From Orthonyx spaldingii (Eukaryota > Chordata > Aves > Passeriformes > Orthonychidae), in the NCBI GenBank assembly GCA_013397795.1, contig VZTJ01002480.1, positions 487,571 through 551,570 of the forward strand: a stretch of 64,000 nt of DNA, given 5' to 3'. Made by a program: the position numbers and the translations under genes. Below the pieces are notes generated by a model. That model was not told the origin of the DNA. It did no database searches and saw nothing but the letters and a program-made list of their open reading frames with translations. Below, one piece after another: positions 13,301 to 23,200 of this stretch (position 1 is the stretch's first letter; each line of letters starts with the position of its first letter).

Positions 13301-16300
13301 CTTTGAATTAAGGTTATTTTTGTTTTGAGATCTTTTTGAATAACTTGAATGGAAGATATTAGAAGAGATAAACAGTATAGTAGATGCCAGTTTTGTTGTG
13401 AAGGTAAATAAATATGTTGATATCACTGCAGTGTAGTTGCTGCTGCAGGAAAAAGTAGGTAGGTATGAGTTGAGAGAGGCATATCTTTATCCTGTGTAAC
13501 TTTGAGACAATTCATTTGAGCTCCAGGGGGACAATTCCAGTTAATTTCCCGGAGATATAAAAAGATCGAAGTAGTAGAACAGTGTAACAGAGGTGTGCAT
13601 ACATGACTGGAGAAGGAAGATGAAAGGATAGGGAAAAGTGATATTTCTGAAGCTAGTTTTCAAGGGTTAGGAGCCTTACTCTTTCTTGTCACTTAAGGAT
13701 TAACTTTCTTCCTGGGTGGCAGCCGTGTTGCAGACTTGCTGGAACAGCAGGCAAAGCTGCAGGAACAGACACGGGATGAAAAAGAAGCTTTGCTGGAGAA
13801 ACTGCACCAACAGACTGGAGAGAACAGTTCTTTAAAGAAGGATAATGAAAAACTAAAGGTCAGTGGCTGTAAGGGTTTGAAGATCAAATGCTAGGAGGAA
13901 AAGAAGGGGGAATTATAACAACTTGCTTGGTCACTGAGGGCAGAGTCAAATAGCACCCGTTGCTCCTATACAGTTTCAAACCTGTTCACATAACCTGACT
14001 GTGACAGGGCCACTGTGTGCTGGGAGGTGACAAAGGAAGTGTGTGTTCTGGGAGAACTGTCTTTCTTCCACATTTTGGCTAGGAGTATTTCTGGTCTTCA
14101 ACTACTGTTTCATCTAGCTGGAATCTTAAATCTTGTCCTTACATCTTCATGCTGCTGACCAGAGAACAAACAGCTTTAGCTCACACAGCGAGAATGGTAG
14201 TCTCCAGAACAAAAAAAAATGACTGGCATATTTCTCCTGTTGTCCTTTACCATGACTGATCTTGTGGGTGACCTATGTAATTTTTTCCGCCCCGAACCTC
14301 TGTGCTCTGCTGATGCAAATTTGGCAATCCACTGAAGTCTGGAAAGTTTTGGCAACTTGCACGGACAAAACTGTATTTTCTTAGTCTAGACAACGTTAGA
14401 CAGCTCACATGGCAGATACTTGCAAGCACTCAATGGAAAATGTTTTCTTTTTTTCAGACTGCTCTGATCTCAGTCGAGGACGAGCTGAACCAAAAGCAGA
14501 AGGAATTGCAACAGCTCCAGAACTCTGTCAGGAACTACGAAGAGTTGATTGAAAACTATGCGGCACAGGTGGGTCTCAGAGCCTTCAGTCCTTGCACAAA
14601 GGTGTTTTCTCCTTCCACTGTGGCTTATTCTGTAATGCCTTAGCCATTGCCAACTGGAGCAGGTTCAGTTATTCTAAGGCATTCCACACATATGTTGAAA
14701 ACTATATATAACAGATAAAGTCTGGGGTCTTTTTTTGAATGTCCAGGCACTGAAGGCCCAAAAGGAAGCAGCTGAGCTGGCAGCTAGACTGGAGAAGTGT
14801 GAAAAAGAGAACAAGACAATAAGGGATGAAATAAACAAGGAGCTTGAAGCGGTAACTATCCCTCTAAAGACATGTTGTAGACATTCATGGATCTTAGTGT
14901 TCTGAATCTAGTGAAAAACAGTTGTGAATAGGAAATAAAAGGCCTATTTTGAGTCTGCCTTTTCCATCCATTTTTTCTCAGAACTTGTTCAATAAGTTTA
15001 GCAGAACAAACATTTAGCAGCTTCTTTTTGACTATATGGCATTCTTCAAAGGTGTATAAACTATGTAGTGTATCCTTTGCTGCAGAAATAGTAGTTTAGA
15101 ACAGTGGATTAGATAGATTACACCCTTATGTGGTGTGGAACAACTGACCTCAAAAGCAGAGCTTGTACTTCTAGCTAAATTGAAGCCCACAATCCAAAAT
15201 ACTCATTCTTACACTCTCCGTAGGGAATGCCAGATCCTAGGTGAAAGCTTTTTGGAGTAGGAGAAGACCTTAGGCTTTGAACTCCAGCACTGACCAAATA
15301 TCCACACAGTGTCATCATGGTTGTGGACTAGCAAAGCTTCATTGAAGTTAAGAAATTTTTGAGTCTTGATCTTATGAACCTTTGAAAGTTCTCACGTTCT
15401 CTCCTTTGATTACAGACACGTAAGAAGTTCCAGACCCAGCTTGCGGAGCTGGAAAAGCTGCCCGAGATCCTAAAGTACACCGAGACACAGCTGGCAGAGT
15501 GCCATGAGCAGCTCATGTGTTACGAGAAGAAGAACACGGACCTGTGTGCCATGATTGCAGATCTCCGTCAGCTGGTAAGGGACTGGCAGAAAGTACCCCT
15601 ACCACTGCAAACCTCAACTCTGAAACCAAGATGAATTTCCAATCACAGCAAGGTTCAGACTTCGTCTCTGTTCTCGTCTCTTTTTGAAAAGATTAAACGT
15701 GCACTGCAAAATAAAGGTGTGTGCCATGTCTTTGTGCAAGAAGTTAGTGGCTTTGCTGGTAGCATTCCTTAATATTTGAAAGGTTTCTCATCCCTTGGTG
15801 CAGCATCTTTCTGGGACTGGAATAGCAGCAGTGGCAGCACTTGCTAATGCCAGCACTCGCTTCTGTTACCTCCATCATCTTGTCAGCTTTCCCTCCTGTC
15901 GTTTTCTGCTGATGGTGCTGTCCCAACCATTTTCTCACTCTGATTTCAGGTTGCTTTCCCAGTTCCTGTTTTTTTGTTCCCAGAAAGACTGTGTAGGTAT
16001 TGCAGTACAAATTCAGACAGGGATGACATCTACAGCTGTGCCTCAAGACAGCACATGATCTCAGTCTGACCACTTTAGTCTGCTTGGTTTGGAATTATAA
16101 ACCTCCTTGGTGTTTCAGGCTCTGATGCTGTTGTGAGCTGCTGGCATGTTTGTGGCTTCTGTTCTTGTGTGCGTGCTTGACTGTGCTTGCAGGTGCTGCT
16201 CTACATACAGGAATTTATGGACCTGGATTTTCTTTTGCAGTACCCAAGAGTTTTCCTACACCTTTCCAGACTGTAACTGGAAGCATCAGCAAAACGGATG

Positions 16301-18621
16301 TTTAGTTCTTTTCTATCCACTGTTCCCTTACTGAAGCTCTCCAGAAATTAGGAATGGAGCATGTTTCCTTCTGAGAGCTGCATATGTTTTAGGTGGTTGG
16401 TCATGTGTGTGCAGTGACTACTCTGTGAAGTAATTAATTCCTGTAATTTTTAGATTGACCTCCAGGGGGACAAAATGGAGATGACAAGAGAGAGATATCA
16501 GTCTGCCCAGGAGGAGAAAAAGCAACTCACCTTGAAGGTGGAGGAGCTGGAAAGGTTAGAAATACTAGAAATACTCTCTTGCCTTTTTAACCTTCTATTT
16601 CCATTGTTTTTACAGGGGATTAAAACAGCTTCAGTCTTGTTCCAATTCCCCACATGCCTCCAGGATTCTGTGCATTTGCTTAGCCCACAAGGATCCCTAA
16701 TCAGTAGCTGTCCACTGAGTTATATGCTTTTGCAGCAGCACCTGTTGTGAATGTTGTTAGACAGGATGATGGCTTAGCAGAGAAACCAACTCCTTGTCCC
16801 ATCTAGCCTCGCAATTTTGAAGTTACTAGATACTATAGTATTTTTACCCATGTTTATAAATTTCTTTTAGTGACAATGTCTGAGAAAATGCAGGTATATG
16901 GGTACTCTGTAGGTCCTTCAGTCTTTGAAATGTTGATTTGAGGACTGGAGAACTGTGTCTTGGGGCTCTCACCTTTCAAGGGGGGAATTGAATCTATTAC
17001 CAGAGGACTCAGGACCAGAGAAAAAGGCAGAATGAAACACACTCCATTTAAAATGAATAGGTTTCCTTCCCTTATTGTCTTAAACTAGAAAACTAGAGTC
17101 CACGAGTGCCCAGAACATAGAATTCCTTCAGGTCATAGCAAAACGTGAGGAGTCGATCCACCAGTGTCAGCTGCGGCTGGAGGAGAAGAGCCGTGAGTGC
17201 AGCTCCCTGGCACGTCAGCTGGAGATGGCCATTGAGGATGCCAAAAGACAAGTGAGTAATTTCTCATGTTTGTGAATTCACCCAAAGCTACCCAGGCTAT
17301 GAAAGGGGAACAGCGAGAATGCTGAAAATATCTTCTCAGCTTATGAGCAAGCCCATTAAAATCATTGTGTTCAGTGAAATACAAGTAATGTGCTGGTGCT
17401 GTTTGTCAGCACTGTTGAAGAACTGAACTCACTTTGCAACAGAAGAGAGAAAAGCACAAGACTGAGCTGCTGCTTATATATGAGAATGTGCTAGTTAAAC
17501 TTTAAAGGGCTTTTGTGGGCAATGGGTAGGGAAAAACATTCGTCCATAGACATCCCTTTAACAAAGTTGTTGTTCTATGTAGGTGGAACAATCTCGAGAA
17601 CGAGCAGTCTCTAGAGAGAGGGCAACCCAGTCCAAGATGTTGGATTTGGAGACCCATCTGAGCAGGAATAAAACAGAGCTGAACCAGTTACGTCGGAGCA
17701 AAGAGGATGTGAGTGACTTGTGGGGGATACTCTTGCTGTACTGGTGGTGCCCTGGCAACAGCTGGAGTCCGTAAATCATCCTGTGGATGTGCTGCTGAAG
17801 TCATGCAGAGCTGTGCCTGAATGTGATGTGCTGTTGTGTGTGTCCATGTATGTGTGACATAGGACGTGTCTGCTGTGTCACCGGTTCAGGAGTGTGTAGT
17901 AAGTGATAGGCAAATGAGAGTACAGTGATGTGAGTGAACTTGGTGTGAAGTTATGTGTGTGTAAGAAAAGAATCAGACTTTCCTTGCGTTCAAAGGAGAT
18001 TTGCACCAGGTATCGTGGACAGATTTCAACTTCATTTTGCCTATATCAGAGAGTGCAATTTCTCTTCTAGAGGAGAGGATTTCTTCTAGAAGAAAGACGG
18101 GGAATCTTTTATCATGTCCTATTTACCTGGCTTCCTTGCCTTAGGTTTACTTGGAATTGTGCTGGCTGATGGATCAGGTCAAGTTGCTTTTCAGAAAAGA
18201 GTGTGTGTACAGCTAATGAGTTTTAAAAGCCCAACTGATTAGCCACATTGCCTCCTGCTTTTATCAGTGGGTTGATGAATGGAGTTGGGAATGAGCAGAA
18301 CACATTATAAATATCACAGCACCATCTATGGTAATGTCATCTCCTGCTGTGCTAATTCTGGCTCTCCTCAGCACTTTGGGGGAAGAGTTTAACAGGAGCA
18401 GGATGAATGTGGCTGTGTTTCAGCCTGTTTTCTGCTCCCCCGTGCAGGCGGAGCGCCGATACGAAAGCCGTCTCCAGGACCTGCGGGATCGGCTGGAGCA
18501 GTCGGAGAGCACCAACCGCAGCATGCAGAACTACGTCCAGTTCCTCAAGTCTTCCTACGACAACGTTTTTAGGGAAAGTGCTTTGCTGGGCTCCCCCAGC
18601 CGCTCTCGCTCTCCTCTCTGA
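4203..18621 (+). CDS. ODF2: ODF2: outer dense fibre protein 2 / cenexin, complete coding region (19 exons, 820 aa)
   Basis: Coding exons: 4203-4310, 5494-5610, 6231-6404, 7491-7657, 8677-8806, 9123-9254, 10120-10194, 10834-10905, 11471-11587, 12446-12631, 12923-13032, 13723-13858, 14458-14568, 14747-14851, 15416-15574, 16454-16554, 17089-17251, 17583-17708, 18448-18621. All junctions are GT-AG and the frame is continuous over 2463 nt, giving 820 residues against about 829 in human. Known role: scaffold of the outer dense fibres of sperm tails and, as cenexin, of mother-centriole appendages needed for ciliogenesis. Residues 1-133 are basic and low-complexity, and start like the MKDRSSTPPLHVHVDENTPV-type N-terminus of mammalian isoforms. 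Residues from about 134 to 790 are near-continuous heptad coiled coil. The C-terminus ends SPSRSRSPL. The start at 4203 is chosen by homology and context (GCCATGA). Identification is very secure; alternative starts are possible. Confidence 0.97.
5494..5610 (+). CDS. ODF2: ODF2 coding exon 2, aa 37-75
   Basis: This phase 0 exon follows TTTCTTTCTTTAG and has donor GAG|GTACAG. It carries the conserved RVKTKAPWMPPGK block in a basic linker. Confidence 0.95.
6231..6404 (+). CDS. ODF2: ODF2 coding exon 3, aa 76-133
   Basis: It contains the conserved LRLSDLSTDD motif followed by KKIDSLMNMVGTLKKE, the entry to the coiled coil. The donor is GAG|GTGAGG. Confidence 0.95.
7108..7368 (-). mobile_element. 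CR1 LINE fragment in ODF2 intron
   Basis: The block starts AGAATCACAGAATCATTAAGG and GTTGGAAAAGACC, then carries CACCACCTCCTTGGGCAGCC and ATTCTTCCCGATGTCCAACC. These are antisense avian CR1 landmarks of a different subfamily flavour from the other copies here. It lies about 120 bp before ODF2 coding exon 4. Confidence 0.9.
7491..7657 (+). CDS. ODF2: ODF2 coding exon 4, aa 134-189
   Basis: This is a coiled-coil exon with EETQ/ETEHENTRLRRNIE-type heptads. It ends in phase 2 (ACTGT|GTAAGA). Confidence 0.95.
8677..8806 (+). CDS. ODF2: ODF2 coding exon 5, aa 189-232
   Basis: It encodes LQQEKECLMSKL and GAAAARQIHALK, matching the family. The acceptor is CTCCTTGCAG and the donor ATT|GTAGGT. Confidence 0.95.
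9123..9254 (+). CDS. ODF2: ODF2 coding exon 6, aa 233-276
   Basis: It encodes the highly conserved TRQKELLLQKLSTFEETNRT segment. A long T/G-rich tract (9030-9120) precedes the acceptor. Confidence 0.96.
10120..10194 (+). CDS. ODF2: ODF2 coding exon 7, aa 277-301
   Basis: This 75-nt coiled-coil exon contains LLKRLADSDTENM. The acceptor is ATTTTGTAG and the donor ATG|GTAAGC. Confidence 0.94.
10834..10905 (+). CDS. ODF2: ODF2 coding exon 8, aa 302-325
   Basis: This 72-nt coiled-coil exon encodes QLQIRLQGKEKEAESL. It is in frame between GT-AG sites. Confidence 0.93.
11471..11587 (+). CDS. ODF2: ODF2 coding exon 9, aa 326-364
   Basis: It contains SKSMESMKAHLQAQLRSKEA, nearly identical to mammalian ODF2. 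Confidence 0.96.
12446..12631 (+). CDS. ODF2: ODF2 coding exon 10, aa 365-426
   Basis: This coiled-coil exon contains QLKELKSKGDSDKEALKKA and RAERSEEYVQKL. The donor is AAG|GTACCT. Confidence 0.96.
12923..13032 (+). CDS. ODF2: ODF2 coding exon 11, aa 427-463
   Basis: It contains LESWRNRCNKAVKEKDGLEL. It ends in phase 2 (AACAG|GTTAGA). Confidence 0.95.
13723..13858 (+). CDS. ODF2: ODF2 coding exon 12, aa 463-508
   Basis: It continues the frame as RVADLLEQQAKLQEQ. The acceptor lies in CTGGGTGGCAG, which has a weak pyrimidine tract, but the phase and homology (RVTDL in human) support it. Confidence 0.93.
14458..14568 (+). CDS. ODF2: ODF2 coding exon 13, aa 509-545
   Basis: It encodes VEDELNQKQKELQQLQNSV and NYEELIENY. 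The acceptor is TTCTTTTTTTCAG. Confidence 0.95.
14747..14851 (+). CDS. ODF2: ODF2 coding exon 14, aa 546-580
   Basis: It encodes ELAARLEKCEKENKTIRDE. The donor is GCG|GTAACT. Confidence 0.95.
15416..15574 (+). CDS. ODF2: ODF2 coding exon 15, aa 581-633
   Basis: It encodes FQTQLAELEKLPEILKYTET and IADLRQL. The donor is CTG|GTAAGG. Confidence 0.96.
16454..16554 (+). CDS. ODF2: ODF2 coding exon 16, aa 634-667
   Basis: It encodes MEMTRERYQSAQEEKKQLTL and ends in phase 2 at GAAAG|GTTAGA. It pairs in frame with the exon at 17089. Confidence 0.94.
17089..17251 (+). CDS. ODF2: ODF2 coding exon 17, aa 667-721
   Basis: It encodes STSAQNIEFLQVIAKREESI, the best conserved C-terminal coiled-coil block. 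The donor is CAA|GTGAGT. Confidence 0.96.
17583..17708 (+). CDS. ODF2: ODF2 coding exon 18, aa 722-763
   Basis: It encodes RERAVSRERATQSKMLDLET and LNQLRRSKED. The donor is GAT|GTGAGT. Confidence 0.95.
18448..18621 (+). CDS. ODF2: ODF2 last coding exon, aa 764-820 and stop
   Basis: It encodes RLEQSESTNRSMQNYVQFLK and ends GSPSRSRSPL followed by TGA at 18619-18621. This is the long, cenexin-type C-terminus. Compared with human it lacks the GDGPYSTF-like stretch and replaces it with RESALL. Confidence 0.96.
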   Translation, partial: AERRYESRLQDLRDRLEQSESTNRSMQNYVQFLKSSYDNVFRESALLGSPSRSRSPL

Positions 18622-18744
18622 GAGCAATGCTTGCACCTTTTTTAAGCACACAGAAGGAGCTTTGTTTCAAAGCCATATTGATATAGAAAACAGGGTGGTA
18701 TTTCAGGGTCGTTGTTGGGAGATCTTTTTTTTGCAGAGTGAGAA

Positions 18745-18750
18745 AATAAA
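18745..18750 (+). terminator. ODF2: Proximal polyadenylation signal of ODF2
   Basis: A perfect AATAAA lies 124 nt after the stop codon. Its downstream GT-rich element is weak. Confidence 0.45.
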
Positions 18751-19527
18751 ATTATGTTGGCATCTGAGCAAAATGTGGGGTATCAGCAATACTGGTTTGG
18801 TGTTGGTGGTTGGTGTTACACCATAAACTGAGCCCCAAAACCAGATGGTTTTGCATATAATGGAAGAGATCATTTTCCTCCTGTAAGGTTGTAATGGTTT
18901 CAGCTCTTAAAACCTGTCAGAGGTTTGTTGAATGTGTTAATTTTTGTAAGAGCTCTCTTCGTACTTCACTTCTCGTTCGGTTTCTCTATTGAGGAGATCA
19001 TGTGGGGGTTTTTTGCTTGTGGGATTTTTTTAATAATTTTTTATACGGTTGGTGTGAAGCTGAAAAGTGGTGCCTGGGTTCTACACTTAGAAGAGATTAT
19101 GTCCTTCACAACCAGTGTTTTTAACAATTTTATACCAGAAATTATGAGTTAGGTTTAGTTTTTTTGTACTTGATTCTTATATACTCCTTGATCCTTACCT
19201 TTATTTATGTGATGTTAATGTTGCTTTACTCCTCTTACCCTGATTTCCTGGTCCTGAATATACTCAGGACTGAGCCAAAACAGTTAAATTTGAAGGAAAT
19301 CAGTGTCACTTCATTTGGGGTCTTGGTGCAAACGCCACACGAGTTTAGGGTGTGCATGAAATCCTGACTTGGTCTTAAGCCAACTAAGGAGCAGCTGCAG
19401 ATACTCAACTTCATCAAATTCACCTGTACCTTCTGGAAAAATCAGGTCTTTTGTGTGTCAAGTCTCTAAAGTCCATGTGCTCTCTAGTGTCCTATTGTTT
19501 CTACTAAATGGTTCTTAGGGGGGCAAA

Positions 19528-19533
19528 AATAAA
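19528..19533 (+). terminator. ODF2: Distal polyadenylation signal of ODF2
   Basis: A perfect AATAAA is followed by CCTTGTTTTTATTTTACTC, a T-rich downstream element. It lies about 620 bp before the GLE1 start codon. Confidence 0.6.
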
Positions 19534-20022
19534 CCTTGTTTTTATTTTACTCTCTTTTGTATCCTATTTATGTGCAATGTGATGTGGTCAGTATTTGTCA
19601 TAAAAGCTTTCTAAACTAATCAGTTTTTGAAAGATCTGTATTGTGCATGTTTAACACTTTAAAAATTCCAGAAGTGCTGGGGGTTTCCAATGAACTACAT
19701 TGTAATTGGTTATGGTGGGGATTTCCTCTTCAGGTGCTGTGTGTGCCTGAGTTTGGAAAAGCAAACACATCCCAGGGCTGTCGGTGCAGGCAACTGAATC
19801 CCAAACTCTTTCTGTGGTTCACGGGTGGAGCCCTCCCTCTGCTTGTGCGACCAGGGCTAAGCAGCGCGCTGGTGCCTGGTGGCTCCAGCCCTCCCCGGCG
19901 AGAATACACAGAATAAGTGGGAAATCGGTGAATCTGAATCTGGGGGTGTTTCCCTGCCTTAGCGCATCGCTGCTGGGGCGGGACTCGAACCCGCGGCGCG
20001 GCGCCGGCAGGGCCCCGCCTGT

Positions 20023-20039
20023 CCGCCAGGGGGCGGCAC
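20023..20039 (+). promoter_or_regulatory. Candidate CTCF binding site
   Basis: CCGCCAGGGGGCGGCAC matches the vertebrate CTCF core at nearly every position. It sits between ODF2 and GLE1, 114 bp before the GLE1 ATG. Occupancy cannot be judged from sequence. Confidence 0.55.
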
Positions 20040-20152
20040 CGCCCCCCGCCCGGCACGGCGCGGATGCGGCCGCTGCGGGCCGGAAGGGGCGGGACGGGCC
20101 CGGCCCCGCCGTGAGGGACCGCGAGGGAGCCCAGAGCCGGGGCAGGGGCGCC

Positions 20153-20248
20153 ATGGAGTCGTGGCAGCTCCGCTTCGAGACTCTGGAGGCCCTGCGCCTC
20201 TCCAGCAAGGGCCGGCTGAGCTACTGCAGCCGCTGGCAGGAGGATGAG
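20153..20248 (+). CDS. GLE1: GLE1 coding exon 1, aa 1-32
   Basis: It encodes ETLEALRLSSKGRLSYCSRW, matching the human N-terminal block. The donor is GAG|GTGAGG. Confidence 0.93.
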
Positions 20249-23200
20249 GTGAGGGCTGGCCTCGGCAGTGTGGGCCCTGCCCGCTGGGAAGCACCGACCG
20301 CTCGTCTCGGTGACACTCAGGGCTTGAAGTACCCCCAGACCGCGTCCCGCCTCGGGAGCGCGGGGTCAGGGAGCGGGGCTGACCCGAGACGGGTTCAAAT
20401 GCCCTGCAAAAGTGGGAGAGTCTGGAAAAAGTGTTGGAGAGACAGCGGGAAAAAAAGAGTTAAATGGGATATTGAGCTGTGATGATAGAGCAGCTACTGA
20501 CTGTGCAGATGTGGTCATGGTGTGTTAAAGTTTTATTGAATGTTAAGGCAGTGTCGCATTCACGGAGAATGTTTTCTCTCGAGGCTGCCTTGGAAGGATG
20601 TGTGGCTCCCGTTGAGCTCTCCCCTTACTGCGGCTGGGTGCTGGACAGCCTTAATGGGCAGTTAGCCCAAGAAATCACACCCTCCGGGACTTCAACGCCC
20701 AGACAATCCACTCCCCTCCCAAAACGGGCGTCTGCCGAGAAGATCCCGCCTGACAGCCACCCGAGCTCTTCACCACCTTCATCGACGGAGCCCAGTGAGA
20801 CCAAGGTAGCTGTCTGATTATAATCCATATGTTTATGGAGCAGCTGTGAGAAAAAAAGTCCTAACCTGCTGCCATAAATTGTCAGATTAAGGCTGGTTTG
20901 TGCTCTGTTAATTTATAGGGAAAACATCCTTAGTTTTGATTTTTTGTAGCAGGAACAGGTAATGATAAAATTGACATTAACAAGATTTTCATAGAAAAAT
21001 GCTTCACAGTAGACCCAAAGCAAACTCCATTTTTCACCATAACTAAGGAAAAGAGTCAGAGCTCTGTTGTGTTATGGATGAGCAGTACAGGATTCATCCA
21101 TTTGGAGGAATAAGGTCACAGAGGAGGGTCAGGGCTGTTGTAAAAGTCCATGAGTAACCACCTTGGGTTCTCTGGAGTTTTTGAATGACTTACATGTGTT
21201 CTGACTCTATTTTGCAAGGCAGAAGGTGGGAAGCTGGGCAATGAGCAGTTGAGTTGTGGAAGCGATTAAGTTGATGAAACACCTGGAAAGATAAATGTCC
21301 ATTGTTTTGTTCAATGATGATTTCACTACATGACAGTGATACTGAGCAGCAAATTTTGTATCATCCTGCCTCTAGTGAGACTTAAAAGTATTGTGAGGAA
21401 AAGATATTAATGAAGTAGCAAGATGTGATAAACCTCATAAAAGAGTCTCAAGACTTCTCCTGAAGAATGATTCAAAGTATAAACCTGTCTTGACTTCTTC
21501 TAGTGTAACATCATCTGACTGTTTAGAGGACATGAGGGGTTGTCTGGGCTGTCCAGGTGTCAGTTGGCCTTTGTCAGTGTCCTTGAGACTCTTGGTATCT
21601 CTGCTTCCAGTTTTAGTGATTGGGACAATTGTTTTTGCAATCTCGTAAATGTGCTGGAAGATACTCAAAATAGTGAGGTTGCACTGCTGGAGTGCATAAC
21701 AGCTCTAGAAATGTGTGGGTTTTGACTTCTTTGTCTGTTTCTTCACAAATAATTGTTTAGGAGACTTACTTTATCTGTTTTTCTCTGTGAGTTGCTGATC
21801 CTGTGCTTAGTCACTGATTTTGCTTTTATGCTGACCATACAGGAAAATGATCATCTTGGTGCCCTGGAAATAAATCAAGAAGTTGTTCCAACAGTTCAGT
21901 CATGTAAAGTTGCAAAAGTTGAAGGTTGCATTCGGATGTATGAAGAGATGCACAGGCTGAAAGCAAAGGTAATCAAAAATGGTTGAGGGGGTGTCTGAAT
22001 CCCAGGAGAGCTCCCCAGTCAAATGTAACAGTGCAAGGATAGCACACTGTAAATGGTGGGCAGTTTAGTTTGTGTTTTCTTCTGTCCAAATGGTTCAGTG
22101 ACTACCTTTGGTGCCTCTGGCCCCTCTGTAATGCAGGAGAGGCTGAGACAGCGGCAGGAGGAGCAGGAGCAGATGGTGAGGGCAGCCTATGCCCAGGCCA
22201 GTGAGCAGCTGAAGCGCTTCGATGAACTGAGGGAGCTAAAGCGGCATCAGGAATTCCAAGAGTTGCAGGAAGTAATGGAGAAGAGGTGAGATTACCTCTG
22301 GTATCCTTAGAATTTTACGGCTTTTAATCAAATTGAGGGTTAATTCCTGTGCCTGACAATTCTGTGCTAGTCACTTGTGGTTGGAAATCTCACCTGCTGC
22401 TTCTCTTACAGTAATTATCCTGTTAGAGTTTGGCTGTCAGAGTAGATCTCTGGCTATTGTTGAGGTTTCAGTGGTTAGACAAAGACAATATTTGCGATAG
22501 TTAAAGTTCTTTTAGCTTGTTTTAAGAATACTTACTATGTGTTGGTTTCTGTTTTGTCTCCTGAATGTCTTGAGTACAGTTTTTCTGTCTTTATGTGTAT
22601 TGTAGCTCAAAGGAGGCTCAGGGGCAGCAAGAGAAGTTGAAGGAAGAACACCGACATAGAGCAAAGGTCTGAGACTCTTAAGAATTGTCTTTCATAAAAG
22701 ATCATGACTGCTGGGTGGGAACTGGGAAGACCAGTTGATTTATTTGTATTTCCATGACACTTTGGAGTGAGGGTGGATTTTCTGGTGCTATCCTGGGCAC
22801 CTGCTGCAGTGTGGAAATGCAGGAAAGGCACTTGTGTCATAGGAACAGGAAGGCCCTGTAAAGCTGGAGTCATCAGACCATGAAGGATCTGTAAAACTGG
22901 AGTTATTGAAGTATTTTATGACTCTTGTGTCTTTGTCTCCCCAGATATTGAACCTCAAATTGCGTGAGGCAGAGCAGCAGAGGCAACGCCAGGAAGAGCT
23001 GGAACGGTTGCGCAAGGAAGAGGGCCAGGAGAGACTGCGTCGCCTTTATTCCATCCAGGAGGAACTGCTGCAGCTGAACCAGCAGATTGATCCCAACTAC
23101 AGGCACAAAGACTTGCCCAAAATTGATCTGTCTGCATACAGCAATCGTGGCAATCAGATCTGCGGACTGGTGTCAGGGCTCATCCGCACCACGAGCGAGG

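Larger units (their letters stand above)
18622..19550 (+). other. ODF2: ODF2 3' UTR
   Basis: This AT-rich sequence follows the ODF2 stop codon with no further coding signal. It holds two AATAAA signals, at 18745-18750 and 19528-19533. The second is followed by a T/GT-rich stretch, which makes it the better candidate for the main cleavage site, near 19550-19570. Confidence 0.65.
19970..20260 (+). promoter_or_regulatory. GLE1: CpG island: GLE1 promoter and 5' UTR
   Basis: This is a short, very GC-rich block spanning the GLE1 start codon. There is no TATA box. It contains a near-perfect CTCF core (20023-20039, listed separately) and several GC boxes. The 5' UTR is probably under 120 nt, because the ATG sits within the island. 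Confidence 0.8.

Noticed and set aside
19976..20050. tRNA-like signal on the minus strand (GGTTCGAGTCC, a perfect B box)
   Set aside because: There is no matching A box, acceptor stem or anticodon arm at the right spacing; the sequence is GC-rich promoter DNA.
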